A stretch of 43,777 nt of DNA from an uncultured Pelagibacteraceae bacterium (GTDB taxonomy: Bacteria; Pseudomonadota; Alphaproteobacteria; Pelagibacterales; Pelagibacteraceae), in the NCBI GenBank assembly GCA_902596185.1, contig CACJSX010000005.1:1-43777 (forward strand), read 5' to 3'. This document shows, one piece after another, positions 17,534 to 27,011 of this stretch. Within the stretch, counting starts at the first letter, position 1; each line of letters starts with the position of its first letter. The notes under the pieces were generated by a model that did no database searches, was not told the origin of the DNA, and was given only the letters and a program-made list of their open reading frames with translations. The position numbers were made by a program, and so were the translations under genes.

Positions 17534-18351
17534 TAGTTTAATTTCTCCTTATCTTCATTGGAAAATTTTTTCTCCAATTTTTCTCTATCTAACTCCTGAA
17601 TAGTTTTGGTTTTATCTTCAGCTTTAACATCTGCAGATTTATTTTTTTTTGATTCGACTTGAGGTGCAGAAGTTTTGGCGCTATTAATTGTTTCTTTGAT
17701 TAAATTACAATAAAGATCAATAGCTCTTCTTGCATCATCATTACCTGGAATTGGATAATCAATATTTTCTGGATTAGAATTACTATCTAGAATAGCTATG
17801 ATTGGTATTCCTAATTTAGCAGACTCAGCAATAGCTAATGACTCGTAATTTGTATCAATTACAAATACTAAATCTGGAACTTTTTTCATTTCAGCTATTC
17901 CGCCCAAAGATCTTTGAAGCTTATCTTTTTTAACACTCATTTTTAAAAGTTCTTTTTTAGTAAATCCTCTATTTTCAGCTACCAAATCAGTTTCTAATTT
18001 TTTTAACTTTTTTATTGAATTTGATATTGTTCCCCAATTAGTTAGCATACCGCCTAACCATCTATAGTTTACAAAATATTGATCTGTTTCTTTAGCAACT
18101 TCAGCTATGGCTTCTGATGCTTGTTTTTTAGTAGATACAAATAAAATTTTTCCATTATTTGAAATAGTTTCATAAATTTTTTCTAAAGCTACTTTGGTCA
18201 ACTCAAGAGTTTGTGTTAAGTCAATAATGTGAATAGAATCTCTTTTTCCAAATATGTACTTTTTCATTTTTGGGTTCCACCTTAAAGTTTTGTGACCAAG
18301 ATGAACGCCAGCTTCTAATAATTGTTGTATTGTTACGTTAGGTATTTTCAT
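17533..18351 (-). CDS. rpsB: 30S ribosomal protein S2
   Basis: 272 residues. S2 binds late to the 30S subunit near the head-body junction. The signatures are [49 protein letters not shown], and [13 protein letters not shown] with [14 protein letters not shown] and [12 protein letters not shown] charged C-terminal extension (about 228-272), rich in Lys and Glu, goes beyond the conserved fold; such tails are common in alphaproteobacterial S2. It is preceded by a structured leader with a possible promoter, so it probably heads a transcription unit with tsf and the genes beyond. Confidence 0.97.
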   Translation of the reverse strand: MKIPNVTIQQLLEAGVHLGHKTLRWNPKMKKYIFGKRDSIHIIDLTQTLELTKVALEKIYETISNNGKILFVSTKKQASEAIAEVAKETDQYFVNYRWLGGMLTNWGTISNSIKKLKKLETDLVAENRGFTKKELLKMSVKKDKLQRSLGGIAEMKKVPDLVFVIDTNYESLAIAESAKLGIPIIAILDSNSNPENIDYPIPGNDDARRAIDLYCNLIKETINSAKTSAPQVESKKNKSADVKAEDKTKTIQELDREKLEKKFSNEDKEKLN

Positions 18352-18359
18352 ATTTATTC

Positions 18360-18420
18360 CCGGTTAAGCCACCACAGTAATTTCCAATTAAGGACCGGAG
18401 GTATAAAACCAACAACTGTG
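18360..18420 (-). promoter_or_regulatory. Structured rpsB leader with H-type pseudoknot potential
   Basis: In the minus-strand mRNA two interleaved helices can form. Stem 1 pairs CACAGT (plus 18415-18420) with ACTGTG (plus 18373-18378). Stem 2 pairs CCGGT (plus 18394-18398) with ACCGG (plus 18360-18364), extendable by one G-U pair. The order is 1, 2, 1', 2', with connecting segments of about 16, 15 and 8 bases, which defines an H-type pseudoknot. Stem 2 ends eight bases before the rpsB ATG, so it covers the ribosome-binding region. S2-mediated autoregulation through pseudoknotted rpsB leaders is established in gammaproteobacteria; an equivalent role here is inferred. The segment is clearly richer in G and C than its surroundings. 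Confidence 0.65.
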
Positions 18421-18458
18421 TGCGTGTTAATTTAATTTAGGGTTATTTACAAATAATT

Positions 18459-18488
18459 ACTATATTTAACAAGTGATTATTTAGTTAA
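18459..18488 (-). promoter_or_regulatory. Possible promoter for rpsB-tsf
   Basis: Reading the minus strand, TTAACT (plus 18488-18483) and TATAGT (plus 18464-18459) are separated by 18 bases. The -10 matches the sigma-70 consensus at five of six positions, the -35 at four. A start about seven bases downstream would give a leader of roughly 100 bases containing the whole pseudoknot. The -35 overlaps the dnaE stop. An alternative pair, TTGTTA and TAAATA, lies just downstream and cannot be excluded in such AT-rich DNA. Confidence 0.4.
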
Positions 18489-21400
18489 TTATTGCCTGAA
18501 TTTCTTGATTTCTTATGAGATTTAGAGCTTTTCTGTCTAATTTCCGGGTTTTTTTTAATCTAAATTTAAGAATATTATCTTTTGTAACTAGATTAATATT
18601 TACTATGGTTTTACCTTCATCATTCAAAATTGTAGATATTTTTTTAATTTGATCTTCGGAATTTAGCTTAAATGAAACCTCATTTATAGGATTTTTAAAT
18701 AAATCTTTTAGCGAGGCTATTTTTTGTACATTAATTCTAGTTAATCGATTTTCATCATTAGAAACATTTTTAAATAATGTTAAAATAAGTGAACTACCTT
18801 CTTTCAAAATTTCTCTATTTAATTCTAAAACATCTGAGAAAATAAAAAGTTCAAATACACTTGATAAATCTGTTAATTTTAAAACAGCGTAAGAATTTCC
18901 TTTTGCTGTTTTTCTTTCTTGAACTTTCAGGAGCGTTGCGGCTATGTTAGCATCTTTTAAATCTTCTTTTGAAATAAAACTTAAATAATCTATTATTTTA
19001 TAATCATTGAAAATTTCTATAAATTGATTTAACGGATGGTCTGAAATAAAGAAACCTACTGCTTCAAATTCTTTTGATAATCTTTCTTCAAATTTCCAAT
19101 CTTCGGTCTTAATTAAAATATCATCCTGCGCACTTTCATCTTCTGAGAATAAATCAATCTGATTTGTAGATTTATTATCAAATATATTTTTACTTTTAGC
19201 TATAATTGCAGGTATAGAATTATACAAAGCTTGTCTATTTGGGTTTAATTTATCAAAAGCACCTGCTTTAACTAAACCTTCTAATTGAAGTTTGTTTATA
19301 TCTTTTGGATTTATTCTAGTTATAAAATCATGAATTGACTCAAATTTTCCATTTAAAATTCTTTCCTCAACTATATTTGATATTGCCTCATAACCCACAG
19401 CTTTAATTCCTCCTAATGCATAATAAAATTTATCATCAATTGTTCTAAAATCAGCAAAACATTCGTTTATATCTGGACGGACAACTTCAACATTTAATCT
19501 TTTTAATTCTTCGTAAAACTCACTTAACTTGTTTTGATTAGATATATCCATAGACATAGAAGCTGCAATGAACTCTTTTGGATAATATGTTTTTAAAAAT
19601 GCAGTTTGGTAAGAAATAATTGCATATGCAGCAGCGTGACTTTTATTAAAGCCATATTCTGCAAATGGCTCTATTTTTAAAAAAATTCCAGCAGCAACAT
19701 CTTTAGCTATTCCATTTTTAACAGCTCCAGCAATAAACCCTTGTTTCTGTTTTTCAAGTTCTGATCTTTTCTTTTTACCCATTGCTCTTCTTAAAAGATC
19801 AGCTTGTCCTGCTGTAAATCCAGATAATTTTTGTGCAATCTGCATTACCTGTTCTTGATAAATAATTACACCATAAGTTGGTTTTAAAATATCTTCTAGA
19901 AGTGGGTGCAAATAATCTGGTTTTTGCTTTCCATGTTTACAATCATTATATGTTGGAATATTACTCATTGGTCCTGGTCTATAGAGGGCAACTAATGCAA
20001 TAATGTCTTCAATATGGTTTGGCTTCATTTGAATTAAGGCTTCTCTCATACCAGCACTTTCAATTTGGAATAGGCCAACTGTTTTACCAGTTGACATTAG
20101 GTCAAAAACTTTTTGATCTTCGTAACTTATTTTTTCTATATCAAAATCTTTAATTTTTTTTCTTACAAGTTTTTGTGTATTGCTTATTACTGTAAGTGTT
20201 TTTAAGCCCAAAAAATCAAATTTTACCAAACCTGCATTTTCTGCTGAGTACATATCGAATTGAGTAGATGGTAACAATAAATCTGCAGTAACATCTTTGT
20301 ATAAAGGAACAACTTCAGTGAGTTTTTTATCAGCTATTACCACTCCAGCTGCATGTGTTGCAACATTCCTATTTAGACCTTCTAATTTTAGTGAGAGATC
20401 AGTAAGTTTCTTTACCCTTGGATCATCATTTATGAGTTTTTGTAATCGTGGCTCCCCAGCAATGCACTGAGTTAAATTTTGTGGTCTAGATGGATCAAAA
20501 GGTATCATCTTAGATATGCTGTCAACAAATCCATATGCTAATCCCAAAACTCTTCCAACGTCTCTAATCACCATTCGTGCTTTTAATTTACCAAACGTTA
20601 TAATGTGAGCTACACTGTCTTTATATTTTGTAGTTAAATACTCAAAAACTTGATCTCTTTTATCCTCGCAAAAATCTATATCAAAGTCTGGCATTGAAAT
20701 TCTATCTGGATTTAAAAATCTTTCAAAAATAAGATTAAATTTTATTGGATCAACGTCTGTAATTGATAAACACCAAGCTACTAATGAACCAGCGCCTGAG
20801 CCTCTTCCAGGACCTACTGGGATATCATTATTTTTTGCCCATTTAATATAGTCAGCAACTATAAGAAAATAACTCGAATATTTCATTTCTATAATAATAG
20901 AAAGTTCGTGATTAAGCCTGTTCTTATATTCTTTGTAAGAATTGTTACTTTCTAAATTTTCATTACTTAAATTAAAGATCTTATTGAATTTGACTTTTAA
21001 TCCTTCAATGGAATCTTTTTTTAAAATTTCATCCGCATTTCCATCTTTGTCACTGCTAATATTGGGCAATATTGGGTTAGAAAATAACGGTCTATAACTA
21101 CATCTTAATGGAAAATTATAATTATTTTCTAAAGCTTCAGGTAAGTCAGCAAATAATTCAGACATCTCTGAGTTAGTTTTTAAATAATGTTGGTCAGTAA
21201 ATCTTAATCTATTTTTTTCATTTACGTATGTCTTGTTACCAATACAAATTAAAGTGTCATGAGCTTCGTGCATTTCTTTATCTAAATAAAAAACTTCATT
21301 AGTTGCAATAATAGGTATTTCCAAATCTAAAGATTTTTTTAAATTAAATTTTTCAAATCCGATTTCACTTTGGTCATTATGTCTTTGAATCTCTATGTAA

Positions 21401-21897
21401 AATCTGTCATCAAAAGCATTTTTAATTTTATTATAAAGTTCATCAATTTCACTAAACTTTCCTTTATCAAATAATTTACCAAATAAACCAAAAACAGTTC
21501 CTGAAAATACAGCAACACCTTTGGAATGGCTTAATAATAATTCAAAATCTACATGCGGATCTGACAATTCATCGTTTTCCAAATACGATAAAGATGAAAG
21601 TTCTATTATATTTTTATATCCAACTTCATTTAGAGCAAACAATGGAAGTAAACCTGTTGTTTCTCCAGTTTTAAAATTAATTTGAGTTCCAATTATTGGC
21701 TGAGTACCGGACTTTGAGATCTTTTCAGCAAATTCTAGTGCACCACATAAATTTGAGGTGTCACATAAACCTAAGGATTTTATTTTATTTTTCTTAGAAT
21801 ATTCTTGCAAATCATCAATTCTAGCCGCTCCTTCGCAAATTGAATATTGTGTATGTATTTTTAAATGATTAAAATTTTGTAAGACAGACTCAGACAT
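18481..21897 (-). CDS. dnaE: DNA polymerase III alpha subunit
   Basis: 1138 residues, close to E. coli DnaE (1160). It is the replicative polymerase. The N-terminal PHP domain starts LKIHTQYSICEGA. The catalytic palm contains GPGRGSGAGSLVAW and the aspartate motif MPDFDIDFCEDKRDQ. The fingers have LVKFDFLGLKTL, VGLFQIESAGMREAL and ALYRPGPM, then YGVIIYQEQVMQIA and AEYGFNKSHAAAYA. The C-terminal part has the OB-fold region (about 990-1065). It overlaps the end of lolD by eight bases. The lolC-lolD-dnaE linkage and the DnaE1-type sequence mark this as the replicative enzyme rather than the error-prone DnaE2. Confidence 0.96.
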   Translation of the reverse strand: MSESVLQNFNHLKIHTQYSICEGAARIDDLQEYSKKNKIKSLGLCDTSNLCGALEFAEKISKSGTQPIIGTQINFKTGETTGLLPLFALNEVGYKNIIELSSLSYLENDELSDPHVDFELLLSHSKGVAVFSGTVFGLFGKLFDKGKFSEIDELYNKIKNAFDDRFYIEIQRHNDQSEIGFEKFNLKKSLDLEIPIIATNEVFYLDKEMHEAHDTLICIGNKTYVNEKNRLRFTDQHYLKTNSEMSELFADLPEALENNYNFPLRCSYRPLFSNPILPNISSDKDGNADEILKKDSIEGLKVKFNKIFNLSNENLESNNSYKEYKNRLNHELSIIIEMKYSSYFLIVADYIKWAKNNDIPVGPGRGSGAGSLVAWCLSITDVDPIKFNLIFERFLNPDRISMPDFDIDFCEDKRDQVFEYLTTKYKDSVAHIITFGKLKARMVIRDVGRVLGLAYGFVDSISKMIPFDPSRPQNLTQCIAGEPRLQKLINDDPRVKKLTDLSLKLEGLNRNVATHAAGVVIADKKLTEVVPLYKDVTADLLLPSTQFDMYSAENAGLVKFDFLGLKTLTVISNTQKLVRKKIKDFDIEKISYEDQKVFDLMSTGKTVGLFQIESAGMREALIQMKPNHIEDIIALVALYRPGPMSNIPTYNDCKHGKQKPDYLHPLLEDILKPTYGVIIYQEQVMQIAQKLSGFTAGQADLLRRAMGKKKRSELEKQKQGFIAGAVKNGIAKDVAAGIFLKIEPFAEYGFNKSHAAAYAIISYQTAFLKTYYPKEFIAASMSMDISNQNKLSEFYEELKRLNVEVVRPDINECFADFRTIDDKFYYALGGIKAVGYEAISNIVEERILNGKFESIHDFITRINPKDINKLQLEGLVKAGAFDKLNPNRQALYNSIPAIIAKSKNIFDNKSTNQIDLFSEDESAQDDILIKTEDWKFEERLSKEFEAVGFFISDHPLNQFIEIFNDYKIIDYLSFISKEDLKDANIAATLLKVQERKTAKGNSYAVLKLTDLSSVFELFIFSDVLELNREILKEGSSLILTLFKNVSNDENRLTRINVQKIASLKDLFKNPINEVSFKLNSEDQIKKISTILNDEGKTIVNINLVTKDNILKFRLKKTRKLDRKALNLIRNQEIQAIIN

Positions 21898-22567
21898 TAG
21901 ATGATTTTATACTACCATCTCTCATCTCCAATAGATAATCTGCTTTTTTTGCAAAAAATCTATTATGAGTTGCAAATATAATTATTCTGTCTGATCTTTT
22001 TTGTTTGTTTAAAAGTTTAAAAATATCTTTAGCTGTATTCATGTCTAAACTACCAGTTGGCTCATCAGCTAAAATAATTTGAGGATCATTAATAATCGCT
22101 CTTGCTATTGCAACTCTTTGACATTCACCTCCAGAAAGTTGAGAGGGGAAATGATTTAATCTGTTTGAAAGTCCAACTTTTTTTAATAATTTTACAGCTT
22201 TAGATAATGCTAATTTTTTATCATTATTAATAGATAAAGAGGCAAAATAAACATTTTCCAGTGCTGTAAAATCACCAAGAAGATTATTTTCTTGGTAAAC
22301 GATGCCTAGTTTTTTAGCTCTAATTGAATCATTTTTTTCATTTTGATTAAAATTAATCTCAAGATTACCAAGCTTAATTGTGCCAGATGTTGGTTTATCA
22401 ATTAACGAAATTAAATTAAGTAAAGTTGATTTTCCAGAACCAGAAGGTCCCATTATTGCGTAAGTTTTACCTAACCTAAATTTTCTAGATAGACCTCTTA
22501 ATACATTAATTTTTTTTTCTGTAGTAAAACTTTTCCTTATATTATTTAATTCTAAAAAATTATTCAT
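21890..22567 (-). CDS. lolD: Lipoprotein-releasing ABC transporter, ATP-binding subunit
   Basis: 225 residues. LolD powers extraction of outer-membrane lipoproteins from the inner membrane to LolA. Walker A is GPSGSGKST (residues 40-48), the Q-loop is YQENNLLGDFTALENV, the ABC signature is LSGGECQRVAIARA, and Walker B runs into ILADEPTGSLD. The H-loop is FATHNRFF. This is the MacB/LolD subfamily, which has the SLDxxT pattern after Walker B. It overlaps lolC by eight bases and dnaE by eight. The paired permease directly upstream supports Lol function over other MacB-like exporters. Confidence 0.92.
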   Translation of the reverse strand: MNNFLELNNIRKSFTTEKKINVLRGLSRKFRLGKTYAIMGPSGSGKSTLLNLISLIDKPTSGTIKLGNLEINFNQNEKNDSIRAKKLGIVYQENNLLGDFTALENVYFASLSINNDKKLALSKAVKLLKKVGLSNRLNHFPSQLSGGECQRVAIARAIINDPQIILADEPTGSLDMNTAKDIFKLLNKQKRSDRIIIFATHNRFFAKKADYLLEMRDGSIKSSNV

Positions 22568-23771
22568 ACTTAAGTGATTTTATAGGATCCATATTTGCAG
22601 CTTTGAGCGCTGGAAATATAGAAACTACTATTGTTATTAATATCGAACAGATTGTTATAATTACTATAGAATTAATATTTATTTCTGAGGGCATCTTGCT
22701 TAAAAAATATATTTCCTCTGGAAATAAACTAATATTAAAAGTAGAGCTTAAAAATTGTCTAATGTTTTCTACATAAATTGAGAATGTTACACCTAAAAAT
22801 ATTCCAAAAATTGTTGCTGAAGCTCCAATTGTAACACCAACAAGAAAAAAAATTTTAATTATAGATTTATTTAAAACTCCAATAGATTTTAAAATTGCAA
22901 TATCTCGAGTTTTATTTTTAACTAAAATTGTTAAACCTGAAATTATATTAAAAGCAGCGACAATAATAATTAAAGATAAAATAATAAACATCACATTTCT
23001 CTCAACTTTCAGTGCTGAAAATAATGAACTATTCATATCAGCCCAAGTATATACAAATGCATCAGGGTATAGTTTCATCAGTTTTGCTTTATAATTTTCT
23101 ATATTTTTTGGATCTTTAAAATAATACTCGGTAAATCTATCATTTTTATTTTTGTCAAAAAAATCTTCTAAAGTGTTTAAATTTATATAAGCAATATTTT
23201 CATCATATTCAGATAATCCGCTTTCAAATATTGAAGTTATAAGAAATAATTTTTGCTTTGGTAAAGACCCAACTAACGTTTGAACTCCTGAGGGTGAGGT
23301 AATTGAAACCTCATCTCCAATATCTAATCCTAATATATTACTTAAATCTCGACCAATAGAAATGGTATTTTCATTTAAATTTTTTGAACCAAAAAAACTA
23401 TCATTATTTGAAATTTTCAGATCATTAAAATCTTTTTCAAAATAACCTTTTAACAAAACTCCTTTAGTGCCGTTCTTGTGAAAAATAACTGCTTCTCCGT
23501 CATTTGATAAAACACCTTTAGCAAAATCTTTATCTGATAATGAAGCTAACGATTTATCGTAGGCTTTGACAACCGCATGAGCATTAAAGCCAACTATCTT
23601 TTCAATTAATTCAGTTCTAAATCCATTCATGACTGACATTACGATGATAAGAACTGCAACACCGAGACTTATGCCAATAAAAGAAAAAATTGATATAACA
23701 TTCAAAAAACCATCTTTTTTTCTGGTTTTTAAAAATCTAAAAGTAATTTCTTTTTCTAAAGTAGAAATCAA
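22560..23771 (-). CDS. lolC: Lipoprotein-releasing ABC transporter, permease subunit (LolC/LolE type)
   Basis: 403 residues with four membrane segments: one near residues 20-50, then three in the C-terminal third (about 265-385). A large periplasmic MacB-like domain separates them. Family features are LNVISIFSFIGISLGVAVLI, IVMSVMNGF, and RDIAILKSIGV near the third segment, ending FPALKAANMDPIKSLKYE. Only one permease gene is present, so the transporter would use two copies of one LolC/E-like protein, as is common outside gammaproteobacteria. The start is a TTG (23771-23769) overlapping the proS stop (TTGA); no ATG gives the full N-terminus. Confidence 0.9.
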   Translation of the reverse strand: MISTLEKEITFRFLKTRKKDGFLNVISIFSFIGISLGVAVLIIVMSVMNGFRTELIEKIVGFNAHAVVKAYDKSLASLSDKDFAKGVLSNDGEAVIFHKNGTKGVLLKGYFEKDFNDLKISNNDSFFGSKNLNENTISIGRDLSNILGLDIGDEVSITSPSGVQTLVGSLPKQKLFLITSIFESGLSEYDENIAYINLNTLEDFFDKNKNDRFTEYYFKDPKNIENYKAKLMKLYPDAFVYTWADMNSSLFSALKVERNVMFIILSLIIIVAAFNIISGLTILVKNKTRDIAILKSIGVLNKSIIKIFFLVGVTIGASATIFGIFLGVTFSIYVENIRQFLSSTFNISLFPEEIYFLSKMPSEININSIVIITICSILITIVVSIFPALKAANMDPIKSLKYE

Positions 23772-25102
23772 ATTGAATTTTTTTGTTTAGTTATAATTTC
23801 TATAATTTTACCTAGTGGTAAATTTTGAGTTTCTTCACCAGCTTCTTTAAACTCTAATAAATCACCTTCGCTTTTCTTACCAATAATAATTTGATACGGG
23901 GCTCCAATTAAATTCATTTTTTTAATTTTAGATGAAAAATTTTCATCTGTATCATCAATGATTGCATCAATATTATTTTTGATTAATTCTATATTGATAT
24001 TATTTGCTTTATCTAAAGCTGAGGTGTCATTTTTATTTATCATAGGTATTAAAGCAATGTCATAAGGAGCAACAGACAATGGCCATTTCATGATTTCATT
24101 TTTGTCATCATATTTTGCTTCAATTATAGCCCCTACTAACCTTGACACACCAATTCCATAAGAGCCCATTTTAACAAAATCTTTCTTCCCCCCTGGTAAA
24201 TCAACTGATGCACCCATTGGTTTTGAATACTTGTCACCAAAATAAAATATATGACCTACCTCGATACCTTTTGTAATCAATTGATTTTCCTTAGAAACAA
24301 TTTTTTCAAAATCTTCTTTATTAAACTTTTCATCAGTTACAGCATAAAACTTTTCATATTTTTTTCTCATACTTTCCAACGATACTTTTTCTAGTTGAGT
24401 ATCAGCAGTATCAAGATCAAATATTCTTTTGTCAGTGAAAATTTTACTTTCACCTGTATCTGCAAGAATAATAAATTCATGAGATAAATTTCCACCTATA
24501 GGTCCTGTGTCAGCAGCCATAGGTATTGCTGTCAAAGATAATCTTTTAAATGTTCTTAAATAAGAAAGAAAGAATTTATTATAAGAATAAAAAGCTTCTT
24601 CATCTGATACATCAAATGAATAGGCATCTTTCATATAAAACTCTCTACCGCGCATAATTCCAAATCTAGGTCTAATTTCATCTCTGAACTTCCATTGAAT
24701 ATGATACATAAGTTGTGGGAGTGATTTATAAGATTTTATTGAAGATCTAAAAATTTCAGTAACCTGTTCCTCATTGGTTGGCCCATATAACATTTCTCTA
24801 TTTTGACGGTCGGTTATTCTTAACATCTCTTCACCATAATCGTCATAACGACCACTTTCTTTCCAAATTTCACTGGATTGAATTGTTGGCATTAATATTT
24901 CTTGAGCTCCAATTTTATTTTGTTCTTGTCTGACAATGTCTTCTATTTTTTTCATTACCTTAAAACCTAAAGGTAACCATGAATAAATTCCTGCTGAGGC
25001 TTGCTTAATCATACCTACTCTCAGCATTAATTGATGCGATTTAATTTTAGCTTCTGAGGGATTATTTTTTAATATTGGTATAAATGAATTTGATAAAAGC
25101 AT
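23768..25102 (-). CDS. proS: Prolyl-tRNA synthetase, short form without the INS editing domain
   Basis: 444 residues, class II synthetase. Motif 2 and nearby elements are visible: QWKFRDEIRPRFGIMRGREF and MKDAYSFD. Earlier parts include GIYSWLPLGFKVM and MLYGPTNEEQVTEIF. Motif 3 is in SYGIGVSRLVGAIIE, and the anticodon-binding domain begins about WPLSVAPYDIALIP. E. coli ProRS has 572 residues with an editing insertion (INS) between motifs 2 and 3; here that insertion is reduced, as in other alphaproteobacteria. Mis-made Ala-tRNA-Pro would then need a separate editing protein, which is not in this window. It lies one base from the DUF1467 gene and overlaps lolC by four. Confidence 0.94.
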   Translation of the reverse strand: MLLSNSFIPILKNNPSEAKIKSHQLMLRVGMIKQASAGIYSWLPLGFKVMKKIEDIVRQEQNKIGAQEILMPTIQSSEIWKESGRYDDYGEEMLRITDRQNREMLYGPTNEEQVTEIFRSSIKSYKSLPQLMYHIQWKFRDEIRPRFGIMRGREFYMKDAYSFDVSDEEAFYSYNKFFLSYLRTFKRLSLTAIPMAADTGPIGGNLSHEFIILADTGESKIFTDKRIFDLDTADTQLEKVSLESMRKKYEKFYAVTDEKFNKEDFEKIVSKENQLITKGIEVGHIFYFGDKYSKPMGASVDLPGGKKDFVKMGSYGIGVSRLVGAIIEAKYDDKNEIMKWPLSVAPYDIALIPMINKNDTSALDKANNINIELIKNNIDAIIDDTDENFSSKIKKMNLIGAPYQIIIGKKSEGDLLEFKEAGEETQNLPLGKIIEIITKQKNSI

Positions 25103-25103
25103 C

Positions 25104-25349
25104 TTAATTAATCATATTTCTTAAATTTAAATATTCAAATTTAATTAATAAGTAAATTATGATGAAAATGACAGTGGTAATTCCTGTACAATAAAGGAAT
25201 TTTTTCAACATTTTTGGATTTTCAGGTGAGCCCGGATCCTCGCCGTCGATTTTTACAGTCTTTGTTCGATTCACATCAATAGGTAGAATTGCAAAAAAAA
25301 CTATCCACCATATAATTATATAGATTATAGCTAAACCTGTTGCACTCAT
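25104..25349 (-). CDS. DUF1467-family small inner-membrane protein
   Basis: 81 residues with two predicted membrane helices (about 5-23 and 52-70). The loop between them carries PIDVNRTKTVKIDGEDPGSPENP, shown here only as its key features: an Arg/Lys patch, then PGSP and ENP. This short two-helix layout with a Pro-rich loop resembles the DUF1467 family, which is conserved in alphaproteobacteria. Members usually lie between rnj and proS, exactly as here. The function is unknown. It shares one base with rnj and is one base from proS, so it is cotranslated with both. Confidence that it is a real gene is high because of the conserved slot and fitting overlaps. Confidence 0.85.
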   Translation of the reverse strand: MSATGLAIIYIIIWWIVFFAILPIDVNRTKTVKIDGEDPGSPENPKMLKKFLYCTGITTVIFIIIYLLIKFEYLNLRNMIN

Positions 25350-27007
25350 TAAATTCTTACTAAATTGATATTGGTAAAAGGTTTTTTTCCTGTTCTCTCT
25401 TTAGAAAATTTTCTACAGGCTATTTTTAATGCATCAATAAGATTGTGTTCTTGTTGTTTACTTTCAATTTTAAAAGTTCTAGAGGTTTTCTCTATTTCCT
25501 CTTCTAATCCATAAACAAAATCATCTCGATCATCCACAGGTAAACCACGAAATGAAAGTATAGGGTTATTGTGTATATTTCCTTTAGGTGTAATCATAAT
25601 TGTTACCTCAAGATATCCATTCGCACCTAAATTTTTTCTATCTTTTATCGATTGTGAATCTGGATCAACACTTACACTGCCATCTAAATAAAGTCTGCCA
25701 CTTGGAGCCTTGTCATATACCTCAGGTTTTTCACCTGGATATAACTTAACGATATCACCATTTTCTACTTGAACTGGATATGGTACTTGCATTTCTTTTG
25801 CAAAATTAATGTGTTCTATCATATGTCTATGTTCACCGTGCACAGGTATTACGCACCTAGGTTTTACCCATTGATACATCTCTTTAAGGTCTTCTCTATT
25901 TGGATGCCCAGAAACATGAACGAATTCGGTTTCTTCAGATATTACTTCTATTCCATCCTTAACAAGCTGGTTGTGAAGTTTGTAAAGTTTTTTTTCATTA
26001 CCAGGTATGATTTTTGAAGAAAAAATTACAGCATCGCCTTTTTCAATAAAAACATCTGGGTGAACATAACTAGAAATTCTCATCATTGCACCCATTGGTT
26101 CGCCTTGGCTTCCAGTACATAAATATACAATTTTTTCTCTTGAAAAATTTTTAGCTTCTCTTGGATCAATTGGCTCAATTGTATTTTTTAAATATCCACA
26201 TTGACGTGCAGCTTTATAAATACGATGCATTGATCTACCAACTAAAGAGATTTGTCTTCCTGTTTGTTCCGCACAATAAAAAGCTGTCTCCATTCTAGCT
26301 ACGTTTGAAGCAAAAGAAGTTATGATAATTCTTTTTTTTAATCGAGACATGACGTTTAACATATTTTTTCTTACATCTAATTCTGAACCTGATCTACCAG
26401 CGCTAAAAACATTTGTTGAGTCACAAATCATTGCTAACACACCTTCTTCACCAATTTCCTTTAATCTTTTTTCGTTTATATTGTCTCCAATCAAAGGATT
26501 TGGATCTACCTTCCAATCTCCAGTATGCAAAATAACTCCTGCAGGAGTTTTTATTCTAAGTCCGTTTGGTTCTAATATAGAATGCGTTAAAGTAATGTAT
26601 TCAATTTCAAATGGGTCTAAAGAAACCTTTCCATTTAATTCAACAATCTGTAAGTCATTTGTTATATCGATTTGTTTTTCTCTAAATTTTTCTCGAATTA
26701 ATACAGCTGTAAAAGGAGTTGCAAAAATTTTACATTGTAATTTTGGCCATAAATGAGCAATTGCACCAATGTGATCCTCGTGAGCATGTGTTAAAACTAT
26801 TCCTAATAAATTATCTTTTCTTTCTACTATAAATCCAGGATCTGGATAAATTAAATCAACGCCTGGGATAGTATCATCTGCAAATGTTACCCCTATGTCG
26901 ACCATAATCCATTTATGATCACTAGGCAGTCCATAGCCAAACAAATTCATGTTCATGCCTATTTCGCCTGATCCTCCTAAGGGACAAAACAATAGTTCAT
27001 CTTTCAT
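25349..27007 (-). CDS. rnj: Ribonuclease J
   Basis: 552 residues, a metallo-beta-lactamase/beta-CASP nuclease. RNase J has 5'-3' exonuclease and endonuclease activity in mRNA decay and rRNA maturation. The zinc motif is THAHEDHIG with His74, His76, Asp78 and His79. Other elements are GVILHTGDWKVDPNP, AMICDSTNVFSAGRSGSE, CTGSQGEPMGAM, VHVSGHPNREDL and CVIPVHGEHRHM. The C-terminal domain (about 450-552) is present. Alphaproteobacteria typically have both RNase E and RNase J. It sits between coaX (4-base gap) and the DUF1467 gene. Confidence 0.93.
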   Translation of the reverse strand: MKDELLFCPLGGSGEIGMNMNLFGYGLPSDHKWIMVDIGVTFADDTIPGVDLIYPDPGFIVERKDNLLGIVLTHAHEDHIGAIAHLWPKLQCKIFATPFTAVLIREKFREKQIDITNDLQIVELNGKVSLDPFEIEYITLTHSILEPNGLRIKTPAGVILHTGDWKVDPNPLIGDNINEKRLKEIGEEGVLAMICDSTNVFSAGRSGSELDVRKNMLNVMSRLKKRIIITSFASNVARMETAFYCAEQTGRQISLVGRSMHRIYKAARQCGYLKNTIEPIDPREAKNFSREKIVYLCTGSQGEPMGAMMRISSYVHPDVFIEKGDAVIFSSKIIPGNEKKLYKLHNQLVKDGIEVISEETEFVHVSGHPNREDLKEMYQWVKPRCVIPVHGEHRHMIEHINFAKEMQVPYPVQVENGDIVKLYPGEKPEVYDKAPSGRLYLDGSVSVDPDSQSIKDRKNLGANGYLEVTIMITPKGNIHNNPILSFRGLPVDDRDDFVYGLEEEIEKTSRTFKIESKQQEHNLIDALKIACRKFSKERTGKKPFTNINLVRI

Positions 27008-27011
27008 ATTT

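Noticed and set aside
26322..26756. Plus-strand open frame of 144 codons inside rnj
   Set aside because: Shadow of the conserved RNase J coding sequence; no family resemblance.
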